Positions 8,739 through 18,124 of a stretch of DNA of 64,000 nucleotides are shown here, in pieces. A program made the position numbers and the translations under genes. How positions within the stretch are numbered: the stretch's first letter is position 1; each line of letters opens with the position of its first letter. Source of the DNA: Pueribacillus sp041725775. GTDB taxonomy: Bacteria > Bacillota > Bacilli > Bacillales > UBA6769. Location of the stretch: assembly GCF_041725775.1 (NCBI RefSeq), contig NZ_JBEUEL010000006.1, forward strand, positions 1-64,000, in the 5' to 3' direction. The notes beneath the pieces were generated by a model that saw only the letters and a program-made list of their open reading frames with translations, did not search any database and was not told the origin of the DNA.

Positions 8739-9329
8739 TTATTCTCCCTCTTTTTTCTTTCGTCTATTACTACGAAACACGATCGCACTTCGTTCATACT
8801 CAATATCTTTTTTTCCTGAACGAAAATTGATTACTCTTGCAAGTACAAAAAAATAATCTGATAAGCGATTGAGATACATTTGCACAAGCGGCGGGACATG
8901 TTCTTCTGCTTTTGCTAGTGTAACGACTTCACGCTCTGCGCGACGGGTAACAGTCCTCGCAACATGAATCAACGCCGCTGGTTTTACACCGCCCGGCAAA
9001 ATAAATCGCTGTAGTTCTGGTGTTTCTTCAATGTACTCATCAATTCGCTCTTCAAGAAAATCGATCATCTCCTGTTTTAGCTTTAATTCGCCTTTGCCCG
9101 TCACATTCGCCAAATCACCTCCGCAGTCAAATAGTTCATGCTGAATTTTTTCTAATTCGTTAATAAGATCTTGAAATTGATTAGGATCAAGCTCTGCAAT
9201 CGCTTGCCCAACGAAAGAGTTCGCTTCATCGATCGTTCCGTATGCTTGGACACGGATATGATCTTTGTCGACACGCCCTCCGATAAGACTTGTTTTACCT
9301 TTGTCTCCTGTCCTCGTATAAATTTTCAC
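8739..9329 (-). CDS. pduO: PduO-type ATP:cob(I)alamin adenosyltransferase
   Basis: The enzyme transfers the adenosyl group of ATP to cob(I)alamin or cobinamide. The PduO-family signature TRTGDKGKTSLIGG is at residues 5-18, and the conserved RRAERE helix is near 128. The length of 196 is normal for the single-domain type. It sits between the short CobU-like gene and cobT. Adenosylation is needed before CobU and CobS can act on salvaged cobinamide. Confidence 0.92.
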   Translation of the reverse strand: MKIYTRTGDKGKTSLIGGRVDKDHIRVQAYGTIDEANSFVGQAIAELDPNQFQDLINELEKIQHELFDCGGDLANVTGKGELKLKQEMIDFLEERIDEYIEETPELQRFILPGGVKPAALIHVARTVTRRAEREVVTLAKAEEHVPPLVQMYLNRLSDYFFVLARVINFRSGKKDIEYERSAIVFRSNRRKKKEGE

Positions 9330-9346
9330 ATTACATCCCTCCGTTA

Positions 9347-9790
9347 CTATTTTATTTGCTTACTAATGCCGTACCAGATTTTGTCAACACGACTCGCTTG
9401 AGCCACTATATCTTGATAACACCAGCCTGTCACATCACGCCATAGTCGATCTTCTCTCTCAGTCGGGACAATTCCTTTTGAGAAATCGTTTCCAATGAGG
9501 ATTAGCGTGCGTTCTTCGTCCTCGTTTTCCCAGTTACGCCAAGCGATTAACTGCTTATTAAACATTCCTCTTAAACTGTCTGCTTCTTCAGCATACGTCA
9601 TTTTTGCTTTGATATAATATTCAATTCCTTCAAGAACTATACAAGTCGCAAATGTTGAAATGTCTTCAAATCGTTCATATCTAAATGGCTGACGATACGC
9701 AGAACGCCAATCTATCGTGAACTTATTTTTATAGTGTTGTTTTACCCATTTTCTTTTTCCGTTAAAGGCACCTCCGATAACGAAATGCAC
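9347..9790 (-). CDS. Short CobU-like P-loop protein
   Basis: Starting at the GTG at 9790, which has AGGGAGGGG just upstream, the protein has 147 residues. It begins with a CobU-like P-loop (GGAFNGKRKWV) and has a mid-region LILIGNDFSKGIVP like the guanylyltransferase family. It lacks most other landmarks of the full CobU encoded at 11969-12517. Such short paralogues occur in Bacillaceae cobalamin operons; a kinase or guanylyltransferase role is inference. The frame opens further up to 9865, but that part overlaps cobC and has no ribosome binding site. It overlaps the end of cobC by 49 bases. Confidence 0.7.
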   Translation of the reverse strand: MHFVIGGAFNGKRKWVKQHYKNKFTIDWRSAYRQPFRYERFEDISTFATCIVLEGIEYYIKAKMTYAEEADSLRGMFNKQLIAWRNWENEDEERTLILIGNDFSKGIVPTEREDRLWRDVTGWCYQDIVAQASRVDKIWYGISKQIK

Positions 9791-10365
9791 CGTTCTCCCC
9801 TCCCTAGCTTCTCTCTTGTCGTCACAAGTCGATAACCACCGCCGAACGGAATGATCCAATCCCAAAATGTTTTTTTATGAGGTGCATACATTTCTAGCAA
9901 GTGCCGAATGACACCACTGTGGGACACAACTGTTATTTCTCGCACACCGTCTAGAAATTTTGAGTGTAAGCCGTCCCATCCATCTTGTATTCGCTTCGTA
10001 AACATTTTAATTGATTCGCCATTGGGAGGTCGGTGTAAAAATGGATCTTCCAGCCATTTTTGATAGGTTTTATCGTCCTTAAGCTGTTCATAGGTTTTAC
10101 CTTCAAAGTCACCGAAATGAAACTCACGAAAATTTTCGCTCATTTCGATTTCATGATGAGAGAATAAGAGCTTCGCAGTTTCGAGACAGCGAGTTAAATC
10201 ACTTGAAATCACATAATGAGGCTTTGGGTATTGATGTTTAATTCGCCGCAAGCGGTCGACTTCACTCGGAAGAAGTGGTGAATTTAACCAGCCTTGATAT
10301 ACGTTACGTTCGTTATTTATTGTAGCCCCATGGCGAATGAGTGTAAGAGCCACAGTGTGAACCAT
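9742..10365 (-). CDS. cobC: Alpha-ribazole phosphatase (histidine phosphatase family)
   Basis: CobC removes the phosphate from alpha-ribazole-5'-phosphate or adenosylcobalamin-5'-phosphate. The catalytic LIRHG motif is at residues 9-13, with the second His in VVSHSGVIRHLL. The length of 207 fits. It overlaps the end of cobS by 49 bases and the next gene by 49, as expected for translational coupling in this operon. The family alone would allow another small phosphatase; the context decides for CobC. Confidence 0.88.
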   Translation of the reverse strand: MVHTVALTLIRHGATINNERNVYQGWLNSPLLPSEVDRLRRIKHQYPKPHYVISSDLTRCLETAKLLFSHHEIEMSENFREFHFGDFEGKTYEQLKDDKTYQKWLEDPFLHRPPNGESIKMFTKRIQDGWDGLHSKFLDGVREITVVSHSGVIRHLLEMYAPHKKTFWDWIIPFGGGYRLVTTREKLGRGERCISLSEVPLTEKENG

Positions 10366-11135
10366 AAGATCGTTTCTCCTCCTTCCAGCGTTGCGCCGAG
10401 TGTATCTCCTGAAATGCCGCCAAACTGTTTTTCAATAAATCCTTTACTTACGACAGCAAATCCTAACGCAATAAGCAATAATATAGCGGTGCCACTTACC
10501 GCATGAATATTAAAATAAGCAACAAAAACAAAAAATAAGAGTATGCCGATCAGAAATACAAAAATATCTTTCCTCTCTAGTCCTTTCTTGAAAAAAGCGG
10601 CTAGTCCATCTTGCTTCGCTAGTTTTCCAAAAATAAACACGTAGCACATTGAAAAGCGTGCAAAATAATAAACACTCACAATGAAAACAAAGGTTATGTC
10701 CGATGCAAGCTTTATCGTCTCAAGAATAAACACGTAACGCCACGCAAGTAAAAAAATAACGGACAAAACAGCAAAAGAGCCTGTTCTCGGATCAGCCATA
10801 ATTTCAAGTCGCTTTTGTTGATCACGGTAAGAAAAAAATGCATCACTTGCGTCCATAAAACCGTCTAAATGAAGCCCACCGGTAATAATAAGCGGTATCG
10901 TTACGACGAGCATAGCAATAACAGTGGCTGGCAAATGTAAAACGTGTTCATTCAATACTATGATCGCAGCGAGGATAAGTCCAATCCCTATTCCAATGAA
11001 CGGAACTACATATAAGGCTTTTTTTAATCTTGCTTCATCCATCGAAAGCTCTTTTTTTATAGGGAGCGTCGTATAAAATTGCAGAGCGAGCAATACACTG
11101 TCAAGACATTCTCTACACTTTCCTTTCAACTTCAT
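10317..11135 (-). CDS. cobS: Adenosylcobinamide-GDP ribazoletransferase (cobalamin synthase)
   Basis: A membrane enzyme that joins adenosylcobinamide-GDP and alpha-ribazole (phosphate). The family motif GGLHLDGFMDASDAFFS is visible near residues 86-102, followed by RLEIMADPRTGSFAVL, and several hydrophobic helices fill the rest. The length of 272 is slightly above the typical 250. The start overlaps the remains of cbiP. Confidence 0.92.
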   Translation of the reverse strand: MKLKGKCRECLDSVLLALQFYTTLPIKKELSMDEARLKKALYVVPFIGIGIGLILAAIIVLNEHVLHLPATVIAMLVVTIPLIITGGLHLDGFMDASDAFFSYRDQQKRLEIMADPRTGSFAVLSVIFLLAWRYVFILETIKLASDITFVFIVSVYYFARFSMCYVFIFGKLAKQDGLAAFFKKGLERKDIFVFLIGILLFFVFVAYFNIHAVSGTAILLLIALGFAVVSKGFIEKQFGGISGDTLGATLEGGETILWFTLWLLHSFAMGLQ

Positions 11136-11962
11136 TCCCCCACTCGTTCATCGCGCGAATCATATAAGCAATATCAACATAACGTTCTACATGTGCTGCG
11201 AATCCATCGTAGTCATATTTTTTCTTGTCAAACGAACGATTTAAATAAAGATGATTTGGTTTCAATCGTCATCGACTGAAACATTGGAATAATCCCAACA
11301 ACAGGAATGTCTAGTCTTTGTTCGATCCAATCAATCCCAGAATGAAAAAGAGAGAGATCACCGCGAAATTTATTAATAATCAATCCTTTGACTCGTGCTC
11401 TTTCTGTTGGTGTAAGTAGTTCAATCGTTCCTACTAAACTTGCAAAAACGCCTCCTCGTTCAATATCAGCGATAAGAAATACGGGAACATCAGCAAGTTC
11501 AGCCACTTTCATATTGACGAGATCACGATCATTCAAATTCATTTCTACCGGACTGCCGGCTCCTTCGACGATGATCATGTTAAATTTTTTTTGGAGCTTC
11601 GCTAATGACTGCTGAATAGCAGCTAATCCTATTTCATAAACTCTCTCACGATAGTCTCTTCCTGAATAAGTATCAATTTTTTTACCAAGTAAAATAACTT
11701 CAGAGGTTGTTTCACTTTTTGGCTTTAATACGATCGGATTCATATAAACAGACGGGGACACTCGTGCAGCTTCCGCTTGAATCCATTGCGAGCGTGCAAT
11801 TTCTTTTCCATTTGAAAAAACAAACGTGTCGTTTGACATATTTTGTGATTTGAATGGTGTGACTGCATAGCCTTGATTGGCGAAAATGCGGCAAAATGCC
11901 GTTGCAATTACACTTTTACCGACATCTGATGCTGTTCCTTGCAGCATGAATCCTTTCATCAC
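11113..11962 (-). pseudogene. cbiP: Cobyric acid synthase, internally deleted
   Basis: CbiP/CobQ amidates four side chains of cobyrinic acid a,c-diamide and is normally about 500 residues. Here the N-terminal ATP-binding domain is intact (GTASDVGKS at residues 10-18, to DIPVVGIIP near 225). The frame then stops at 11228. After a shift, the sequence continues as HLYLNRSFDKKKYDYDGFAAHVERYVDIAYMI in two pieces of the usual CbiP C-terminus, ending at 11113. About 220 residues, including the whole glutamine amidotransferase core, are missing. The gene cannot make cobyric acid. This fits an operon otherwise limited to uptake and salvage. Confidence 0.85.
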
Positions 11963-11968
11963 GTTCCC

Positions 11969-12517
11969 TCACTTCATTCGGATCGAAATTCCGTTCTCAC
12001 AAAGGTACGCTTCATCTGATAGCGCGACGAGCCTTTGATGGATCTTGCCTAACAATTCAACGTAAGCGAATGTCGTCTCACGTTTAAACGGTTCGTAAAA
12101 CACTTCGTTAGATACAACGATGAGCGTGCGACGATGTTGTAGCTTGTGAATCGAACCAATAATTAAATTAAATAATGCTTTTCGTTCATTTTCATTTAAC
12201 ATGTCATAGTTTTCACCATTTAATTTAAAAAGCTCATTGTTTACAAGTGTCGTTAAACAGTCGAACAAAATGATACTGTTTTGTGCGATTTTTTCATGTA
12301 AGCGCCCGATATTACGTTCCACCTCCCACGTGATCCAATGAGCACTACTAGCTTCTCGCCTCTCTTTATGACGGTGAATGCGGTCATGCATTTCCGTATC
12401 AGTATCCATACTTGTCGCAACGTAATGAAGGTGATTCGATTCGACCTGTTTAATCGCAAGTTTTTCAGCAAACGAACTTTTGCCACTTCTTACTCCACCG
12501 GTTACAAAAATGAGCAT
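11969..12517 (-). CDS. cobU: Adenosylcobinamide kinase / guanylyltransferase
   Basis: CobU phosphorylates adenosylcobinamide and then adds GMP. The P-loop GGVRSGKSS is at residues 7-15 and the motif ILFDCLTTLVNNEL is near 84. The length of 182 is normal. AAGGTGGCGG lies 8 bases before the ATG at 12517; the longer reading from 12529 has no site. It overlaps the end of cobD by 16 bases. Confidence 0.92.
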   Translation of the reverse strand: MLIFVTGGVRSGKSSFAEKLAIKQVESNHLHYVATSMDTDTEMHDRIHRHKERREASSAHWITWEVERNIGRLHEKIAQNSIILFDCLTTLVNNELFKLNGENYDMLNENERKALFNLIIGSIHKLQHRRTLIVVSNEVFYEPFKRETTFAYVELLGKIHQRLVALSDEAYLCENGISIRMK

Positions 12518-13599
12518 TGTTGCCGCCACCTTTTTAAAACGGTAATAAGTCGATCATTCTCCGCTTTCGTCCGAATTGCAAAGCGTAAGTAATTTCCGTC
12601 CAATCCAGCGAAATTTTCGGTATGTCGTGCTGTTAAACCTTCATTCAGTAAAAAACGAAGGAGTGGTTTCATGCTTTGCTTCTTTGTCTCTCGTAAAATG
12701 TAATAGTTTGTTTCGCTATTCGAGATAACGAAGTCCAGTTGCTTTAATTCTGACACCACTCGCTTTCGCTCCCGAGCAACTTGTTCTGATGTTTGTTTAA
12801 CGAAGGCATCCTCATGAATACAGAGAAGTCCGACTTGCTCAGCAATGGCATTGACACTCCAATGCGGCTGGAATGTTGATAGTTCAGAAATAAATGTAGG
12901 ATCAGCTGCGATCCAACCGAGACGAATGCCAGCAATCGCGAACATTTTAGTAAACGAACGTAAAATGACGAGATTTGGGTACGTTTGCACATATGGAACG
13001 AGTGTATACGGATCGAGGCAAAAATCATAAAAGGCTTCATCAATAACGACGATAACCTTTTGTTTAAAGGCCGCTTTTATAAGCGAAAGGAGAATATCTT
13101 TATCATATCGTACACCTGTCGGGTTATTCGGACTACATAGAAATAGTGCTACTTTGCCTTCTAACTGAGGAACGATATCATCTAATGAAATTTGCCAGTC
13201 ATTGTCTTCTTTTAAAACGACGGAATGAACCCGACATCCGTGAGCCGTACATGCCGTATGATATTCTGAAAACGTCGGATCGATGATGAGCACATCTTGT
13301 TCACGAAATCGATTCGCAAGCAAAAAGACTAATTCCGCCGCTCCATTTCCGATAAGAATATTGTCTTTCTCAATCGACTCTTTTTGTGCCACCGCTTCTT
13401 TCAGTGCGAACGAATGCGGGTCTGGATAATCACGAACATACGTTAAAAATTGAGACCACTGCTTCTCAATCAACCTTGGCATTCCATATGGATTAACATT
13501 CACACTAAAATCGATTACGTGATTCGGTTTTGCTAAATGAAGAGCGTTAAAAAGATACTGCGGATTCGAGCCATGAGCAGGTAGACACAATGAGCCCAC
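12502..13599 (-). CDS. cobD: Threonine-phosphate decarboxylase, class I aminotransferase fold
   Basis: CobD makes (R)-1-amino-2-propanol phosphate, the linker of the nucleotide loop. HGSNPQYL at residues 9-16 is a hallmark that separates CobD from histidinol-phosphate aminotransferase. The PLP lysine is K218 in SFTKMFAIAGIRLGW. The length of 365 is normal. The start lies inside the end of cbiB (53-base overlap). Confidence 0.88.
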   Translation of the reverse strand: MGSLCLPAHGSNPQYLFNALHLAKPNHVIDFSVNVNPYGMPRLIEKQWSQFLTYVRDYPDPHSFALKEAVAQKESIEKDNILIGNGAAELVFLLANRFREQDVLIIDPTFSEYHTACTAHGCRVHSVVLKEDNDWQISLDDIVPQLEGKVALFLCSPNNPTGVRYDKDILLSLIKAAFKQKVIVVIDEAFYDFCLDPYTLVPYVQTYPNLVILRSFTKMFAIAGIRLGWIAADPTFISELSTFQPHWSVNAIAEQVGLLCIHEDAFVKQTSEQVARERKRVVSELKQLDFVISNSETNYYILRETKKQSMKPLLRFLLNEGLTARHTENFAGLDGNYLRFAIRTKAENDRLITVLKRWRQQCSFL

Positions 13600-14533
13600 C
13601 TCCTAACAAAAATAAAATGAGCATCGTATTAGTTGTACGGTGCATAATGGAAACGGCTTGTGCGATATGTTTGGCTTCCAACGGATAAATAGATTCGCCA
13701 ATATAGGCGCGCTTTGAAACAATGCCCGCGTATATGTTCGTACCACCGAGTTGGATTCCAAGAAGCGCAGCCGTTGCCGATTCAAGCCAACCACTGTTAG
13801 GACTTGCATGTTTTTTAGCATCACGGGTGAAGATCCGAAAGCAATCACGTCTCGAACGCGGTTGAACAGGTTGGTTGACGATAATCATCCACAATCCAGT
13901 GAGACGGCTCGGTATGTAATTAACGACATCATCGAGTCGGGCCGATGCCCAGCCGAATTGAGCGAATTGCTCATTTTTGTATCCTAGCATCGAGTCACAC
14001 GTATTGATTGTCCGATACGCAAGCGCAAGCGGTGCTCCTCCAATAAGTGCCCAAAAAAGTGGTGCGGTTATTCCGTCACTCGTATTTTCAGCAACGGTTT
14101 CAACCGTAGCTCGTGTAATTTCAGCTTCAGTTAACTGTTCCGTATCGCGTGCGACGATCAGGCTGAGATTTTTTCTTGCTTTCTCTATATCCCCTTCAAT
14201 GAGCGGTTCATACACATCGTTCGCTGCATCGGCAAGCCCTTTCGTTGCTATCGTCGTTGCGATGAGCGACGACTCTATTACAATTCCAAATGTTCTATTC
14301 ATACGATAGGAAAAATACATAATAAGAACGGTTATCGCAATGACAACGATGACGAGAAGAAACACTACAAGACTACCTTTCAATCTGCGAAATTTTCCAA
14401 AATTAAGTCTTTGCTCAAGACATGCAATCCCTTTTCCGATCATTCGAACGGGGTGTGGCAATGATTTCGGATCGCCAACAATTCGGTCGATCAAATATGC
14501 GAGTACAATTGAGATGAGATGATCGATTATCAT
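13547..14533 (-). CDS. cbiB: Adenosylcobinamide-phosphate synthase
   Basis: A membrane protein that attaches aminopropanol (phosphate) to cobyric acid. Family motifs include DRIVGDPKSLPHPVRMIG near the start and VAENTSDGITAPLFWALIGG near residue 145. Starting at 14533, the ATG overlaps the TGA of the upstream fusion gene (ATGA) and has AAAGGA 9 bases upstream. This gives 328 residues, the usual size. Together with CbiZ it remodels salvaged cobinamides through cobyric acid. Confidence 0.92.
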   Translation of the reverse strand: MIIDHLISIVLAYLIDRIVGDPKSLPHPVRMIGKGIACLEQRLNFGKFRRLKGSLVVFLLVIVVIAITVLIMYFSYRMNRTFGIVIESSLIATTIATKGLADAANDVYEPLIEGDIEKARKNLSLIVARDTEQLTEAEITRATVETVAENTSDGITAPLFWALIGGAPLALAYRTINTCDSMLGYKNEQFAQFGWASARLDDVVNYIPSRLTGLWMIIVNQPVQPRSRRDCFRIFTRDAKKHASPNSGWLESATAALLGIQLGGTNIYAGIVSKRAYIGESIYPLEAKHIAQAVSIMHRTTNTMLILFLLGGGLIVSTCSWLESAVSF

Positions 14534-16002
14534 GCTTGACGTCCTTTTCGAATCGCTTCTACCGTACATTCATATACTGTTTTCCCTAGCGCTTTTCCAA
14601 GTGCTGTAATCGTGCCCGCATATTGAAATGCTTTCCCGCGCTGTGTCGCACTGACGAGTATGCTATCGGTTGATGTACCTGTCGCAATCGTGTTCGTCAC
14701 TGGGTCAACAATCTTTTCATCAAAAAACGCTTTCGCCTTCGCTTCTGTTGATGTCATAAGCGCTTGCATAAAGGCTTCCTCTGACAACTCACCATTAACA
14801 AATACCCACGTATTAATCGTGCCGACTTCATGCTTTTCCCATTTATGCGCAGACGCTTTTGACACATCGACAGCATTACCAATACCTGCCGTAACGATGA
14901 CTAGCAGTTCGAACGATTCTTTTTTAATAAGCCGGCTACTATAATGTGCGAGTCTTGCAGCAGTCATCATCGCAACAGTATCATCGATTGCTATATTTTG
15001 AGTTTTTAAAAACTTACGCATATCCTCTTCAGGATTATCGCACACATAATCTTTGTGAACGTGGCGGTTAATGAATGTCTGCTTCCATGAAAAACCTGAG
15101 CCGAGTACGGCTGAAGATACCGTCTTAAGTTGAAACGGAAACGAAAGCTTGATCCATTCTTCCGTTTGCTCTATCGATAGCGATTGAAATGTAATCATTG
15201 CCCGTTCACTTTGTGTCTTGTCAGGTAATATAGTTGTTAATGGACGTGAACGTTCAGGATGAATGAGACGTTTTGTTTTTGCACGGTAAATACGCTCAAT
15301 CGTTTCTTCGCGTAAAACAGATGTTGGTGTGTCAAGTGAATGAACCGCTCCATCATGCAACAGTAAAAGCCGATCACAATAAAGGCTAGCTAAATCTAGA
15401 TCATGAAAGACCGCAACAATCGTCAACCCTTTTTCTTCTGTCCATTTTCTTAATGTATCGAGTAAATTCTTTTGATGAGCGAGATCGAGATGATTTGTCG
15501 GTTCATCGAGAAGCAATAATTTCGGTTCTTGTGCTAAAGCTTGCGCAAGATATACCCGCTGCTTCTCACCGCCACTTAGCGAATGAATCGATTTCTCGGC
15601 AAATTGCAATACGTTAGCTTGCGCCATCGCATCATTCATTACTTCTTTATCAATGACCGACAGTGACTTAAAAAGCCCTTTTTGATAGGCATAACGGCCG
15701 AGCGATACGACTTCTTCCACCGTATACATGTACGTTTGCTCGACCGATTGCGGGAGTACGGCGATTACTTTCGCAAGCTCTTTCGAAGAAAAAGCGTGTA
15801 ACGGTTTACGAGCAAGTGTAACTGAACCGTGCTGAAGTGGATGAACACCCGAAATCATTTTTAATAGCGTCGTTTTTCCACTCCCATTTGGACCGAGTAC
15901 ACCGAGAAATTCGCCTTTCTTAACGGAAAAGCTAATCTCTTTTAAAACGTTGTTCCCACCGTATCCTCCTGATACATGTTCTACTTTCAGCATACTACAC
16001 AC
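14530..16002 (-). CDS. btuD: BtuD ATPase fused to CbiZ adenosylcobinamide amidohydrolase
   Basis: Residues 1 to about 255 are the ATPase of the B12 importer: Walker A GPNGSGKT (37-44), LSGGEKQ near 140 and LLLLDEPTNHLD. From about 270 the protein is a CbiZ domain (VLGSGFSWKQTFINRHV, MMTAARLAHYS, VIVTAGIGNAVDVS, TGTSTDSILVSAT). CbiZ hydrolyses adenosylcobinamide or pseudo-B12 to cobyric acid. The fusion, known in some Bacillaceae, ties uptake to remodelling. The start overlaps btuC by 8 bases. ATG codons at 16002 and 15993 are both possible. Confidence 0.92.
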   Translation of the reverse strand: MCSMLKVEHVSGGYGGNNVLKEISFSVKKGEFLGVLGPNGSGKTTLLKMISGVHPLQHGSVTLARKPLHAFSSKELAKVIAVLPQSVEQTYMYTVEEVVSLGRYAYQKGLFKSLSVIDKEVMNDAMAQANVLQFAEKSIHSLSGGEKQRVYLAQALAQEPKLLLLDEPTNHLDLAHQKNLLDTLRKWTEEKGLTIVAVFHDLDLASLYCDRLLLLHDGAVHSLDTPTSVLREETIERIYRAKTKRLIHPERSRPLTTILPDKTQSERAMITFQSLSIEQTEEWIKLSFPFQLKTVSSAVLGSGFSWKQTFINRHVHKDYVCDNPEEDMRKFLKTQNIAIDDTVAMMTAARLAHYSSRLIKKESFELLVIVTAGIGNAVDVSKASAHKWEKHEVGTINTWVFVNGELSEEAFMQALMTSTEAKAKAFFDEKIVDPVTNTIATGTSTDSILVSATQRGKAFQYAGTITALGKALGKTVYECTVEAIRKGRQA

Positions 16003-17050
16003 TTCTTTCTTTTCGTTGTCGGAATAAAATCAAAGCAAACACCGGTGCCCCAATAATCGCCGTAATCACTCCAATTGGTAACTCAACTGGCGCAACGATT
16101 GTACGTGCAACGAGATCAGCTAAGATTAAAAAACTTCCGCCATAAAAAATAGACAGTGGAAGTAAATGGCGGTGGTCAGTTCCAAATACGATTCGGATCA
16201 TATGTGGAATGACGAGCCCAACAAAGCCAATCGTCCCCGATACGGCAACCGCTGCACCGGTAACGACCGATGCGGATAAAAGGATAAGCATTTTTCGAGT
16301 TTGAACGTTAACACCGAGATGGTGCGCGCGCTCTTCTCCAAATGAAAGTGCGTTCAGTTCACTAGCACTAAATAATAATATAAGACTACCGATAATAAAA
16401 AATGGCAAAATCATAAGCGTATAATTCCAGCTCCGCATGCTAACACTGCCGAGTAACCAATGAATAATTTGGCGAAGTTCCTCCCCGCTTAACGCAACCA
16501 TTAAAGAGAGCAACGATCCTAAAAATGAGCTAATAATAATTCCTGTTAAAATAATCATTTCCATCGAAAGCGTTTCCTGAACGATCCGAGCAAACATAAT
16601 GACAGCAATAATCGTAAGAAAACCGCCAAAAATGGCAAAAATCGGAAGCGTGAACGGTCCAAAAATTGTAATTCCATAAAAAATAACGAGAACAGCTCCA
16701 AACGAAGCACCGGAAGATACACCTAGCGTGTACGGATCAGCAAGCGGATTTTTTAATAAACCTTGAAATGCTGCCCCGCATATCGCAAGTGATGCCCCGA
16801 CAAAAAAAGCAAGCACAACTCGTGGAAGTCGAATTTTCATTACTATATTCGTCGTCGTCTCATCAACCGATAGACCCATATCAAGATGAAGCAATGACTG
16901 AATCATAAGATGCGCAACTTCAGAGAGGGGGATCGATACACTCCCGATCGATACCCCTAACATCATTGCTCCAATCGTAAAGAGAATCGCAACGCTATAT
17001 GTGATAAATCGGTTATTCTCCAAATACGTCTGGATAGATAACTTTCGCAA
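15995..17050 (-). CDS. btuC: Vitamin B12 ABC transporter permease
   Basis: A FecCD-family permease of 351 residues with about ten membrane segments. The family motif GAAFQGLLKNPLADPYTLGVSSGASFGA is present in the first third, and ALSFGEERAHHLGV is the coupling region to the ATPase. It overlaps the end of btuF by 38 bases and the ATPase start by 8, so the three are co-translated. The corrinoid substrate follows from the riboswitch and neighbours; the family also carries ferric siderophores. Confidence 0.9.
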   Translation of the reverse strand: MRKLSIQTYLENNRFITYSVAILFTIGAMMLGVSIGSVSIPLSEVAHLMIQSLLHLDMGLSVDETTTNIVMKIRLPRVVLAFFVGASLAICGAAFQGLLKNPLADPYTLGVSSGASFGAVLVIFYGITIFGPFTLPIFAIFGGFLTIIAVIMFARIVQETLSMEMIILTGIIISSFLGSLLSLMVALSGEELRQIIHWLLGSVSMRSWNYTLMILPFFIIGSLILLFSASELNALSFGEERAHHLGVNVQTRKMLILLSASVVTGAAVAVSGTIGFVGLVIPHMIRIVFGTDHRHLLPLSIFYGGSFLILADLVARTIVAPVELPIGVITAIIGAPVFALILFRQRKERSV

Positions 17051-17969
17051 GTTCTTCGATCCCTTCAGCTAAGCGTGGACCTGGGCGTGATACAAGATCA
17101 GGATGAACATCATAAACACGTTCGTTTTTCACAGCGGGAACGTCTTGCCACGCTTTCCGTGCGAGAATTTCATCCTTTGGATTTTCAACGTAATCACCGT
17201 ATGTCGTAACGATAACGTCTGGATTTAACTTCACGGCATCTTCTTCCGTAAATTGAACCCAACCTTCTTGGTCGCCAGCGACGTTCTCAGCACGAATGAT
17301 ACTTAGCATTTCATCAATAAATGTATTCTTTCCTGTTGTATATAACTCTGGGTCTACTTCCACCCATACTTTCACTTCATCTTGTATATCTTTAGCTTTT
17401 TCCTCAAGTTCAGCGATTTTTGTTTTTATCGTATTGATGATTTCGTTACCTTTTTCTTTCGTTCCTGTCGCTAATGCCATCATGTCAATCGAATGATATG
17501 TAGCTTCGAACGAGGACGCATCGTTTACGACGATAACATCAATATTCGCTTCCCGTAGCTGTTCAAGTCCTTCAGCAGAATTATGAGCATTAGACTCATG
17601 GGCAAACACAACATCAGGTTCAAGTGAAATAATTTGTTCAATATTAAATTCCATACCACCGACTTTTTCTTTTTCCATCGCTTCTTCTGGATAATTATCA
17701 AACTCTGAAACTCCAACAATCTCATCGTTTAAACCTAACGCAAATAATATTTCCGTATTGCTTGGAATTAATGAAACGACTCGTTCAGGTTTTGTTTCTA
17801 GTGTCACTTCGTAATCTAACGCGTCTGTAATCGTGATCGGAAATTCAGATTCTTTCTGATTTGTCTCGTTATCATTATTTACTGTTTGTTGTTGCTCGAC
17901 TGGACCGCATGCTACTAACAATCCAATTGCAATGAATAATGTAAAAAATAAATGTAAACTTTTTCGCAA
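17013..17969 (-). CDS. btuF: Cobalamin-binding lipoprotein
   Basis: The substrate-binding protein of the importer. A signal peptide with lipobox LLVAC places the lipidated Cys at residue 21. The periplasmic-binding fold motifs ERVVSLIPSNTEILFALGL and LNPDVIVTTYGDY follow. The length of 318 is normal. It is the first gene of the cobalamin operon, 36 bases after a riboswitch-linked terminator. Confidence 0.9.
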   Translation of the reverse strand: MRKSLHLFFTLFIAIGLLVACGPVEQQQTVNNDNETNQKESEFPITITDALDYEVTLETKPERVVSLIPSNTEILFALGLNDEIVGVSEFDNYPEEAMEKEKVGGMEFNIEQIISLEPDVVFAHESNAHNSAEGLEQLREANIDVIVVNDASSFEATYHSIDMMALATGTKEKGNEIINTIKTKIAELEEKAKDIQDEVKVWVEVDPELYTTGKNTFIDEMLSIIRAENVAGDQEGWVQFTEEDAVKLNPDVIVTTYGDYVENPKDEILARKAWQDVPAVKNERVYDVHPDLVSRPGPRLAEGIEELAKVIYPDVFGE

Positions 17970-18004
17970 AACTTTCTCTCCTATTCAACATTTTTTCCAA
18001 AATC

Positions 18005-18033
18005 AAAAAAGTCCATCTTGACCGATGGACTTT
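18005..18033 (-). terminator. Riboswitch-controlled terminator before btuF
   Basis: AAGTCCATC and GATGGACTT pair around a 6-base loop and are followed by six T on the minus strand. It lies between the B12 aptamer and btuF, so it is likely the expression platform: B12 binding would favour termination. Confidence 0.85.
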
Positions 18034-18124
18034 AAACAACACTCGTGAACACATGCATACTCTTTATGCTCTCATTCGTGTCGCCTCAACACCTCCATCC
18101 CCGAAGATTGTGAAACAGTTTGAA

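Noticed and set aside
9791..9865. Longer N-terminus for the short CobU-like protein
   Set aside because: It overlaps cobC deeply, lacks a ribosome binding site, and the P-loop would begin unusually far from the start.
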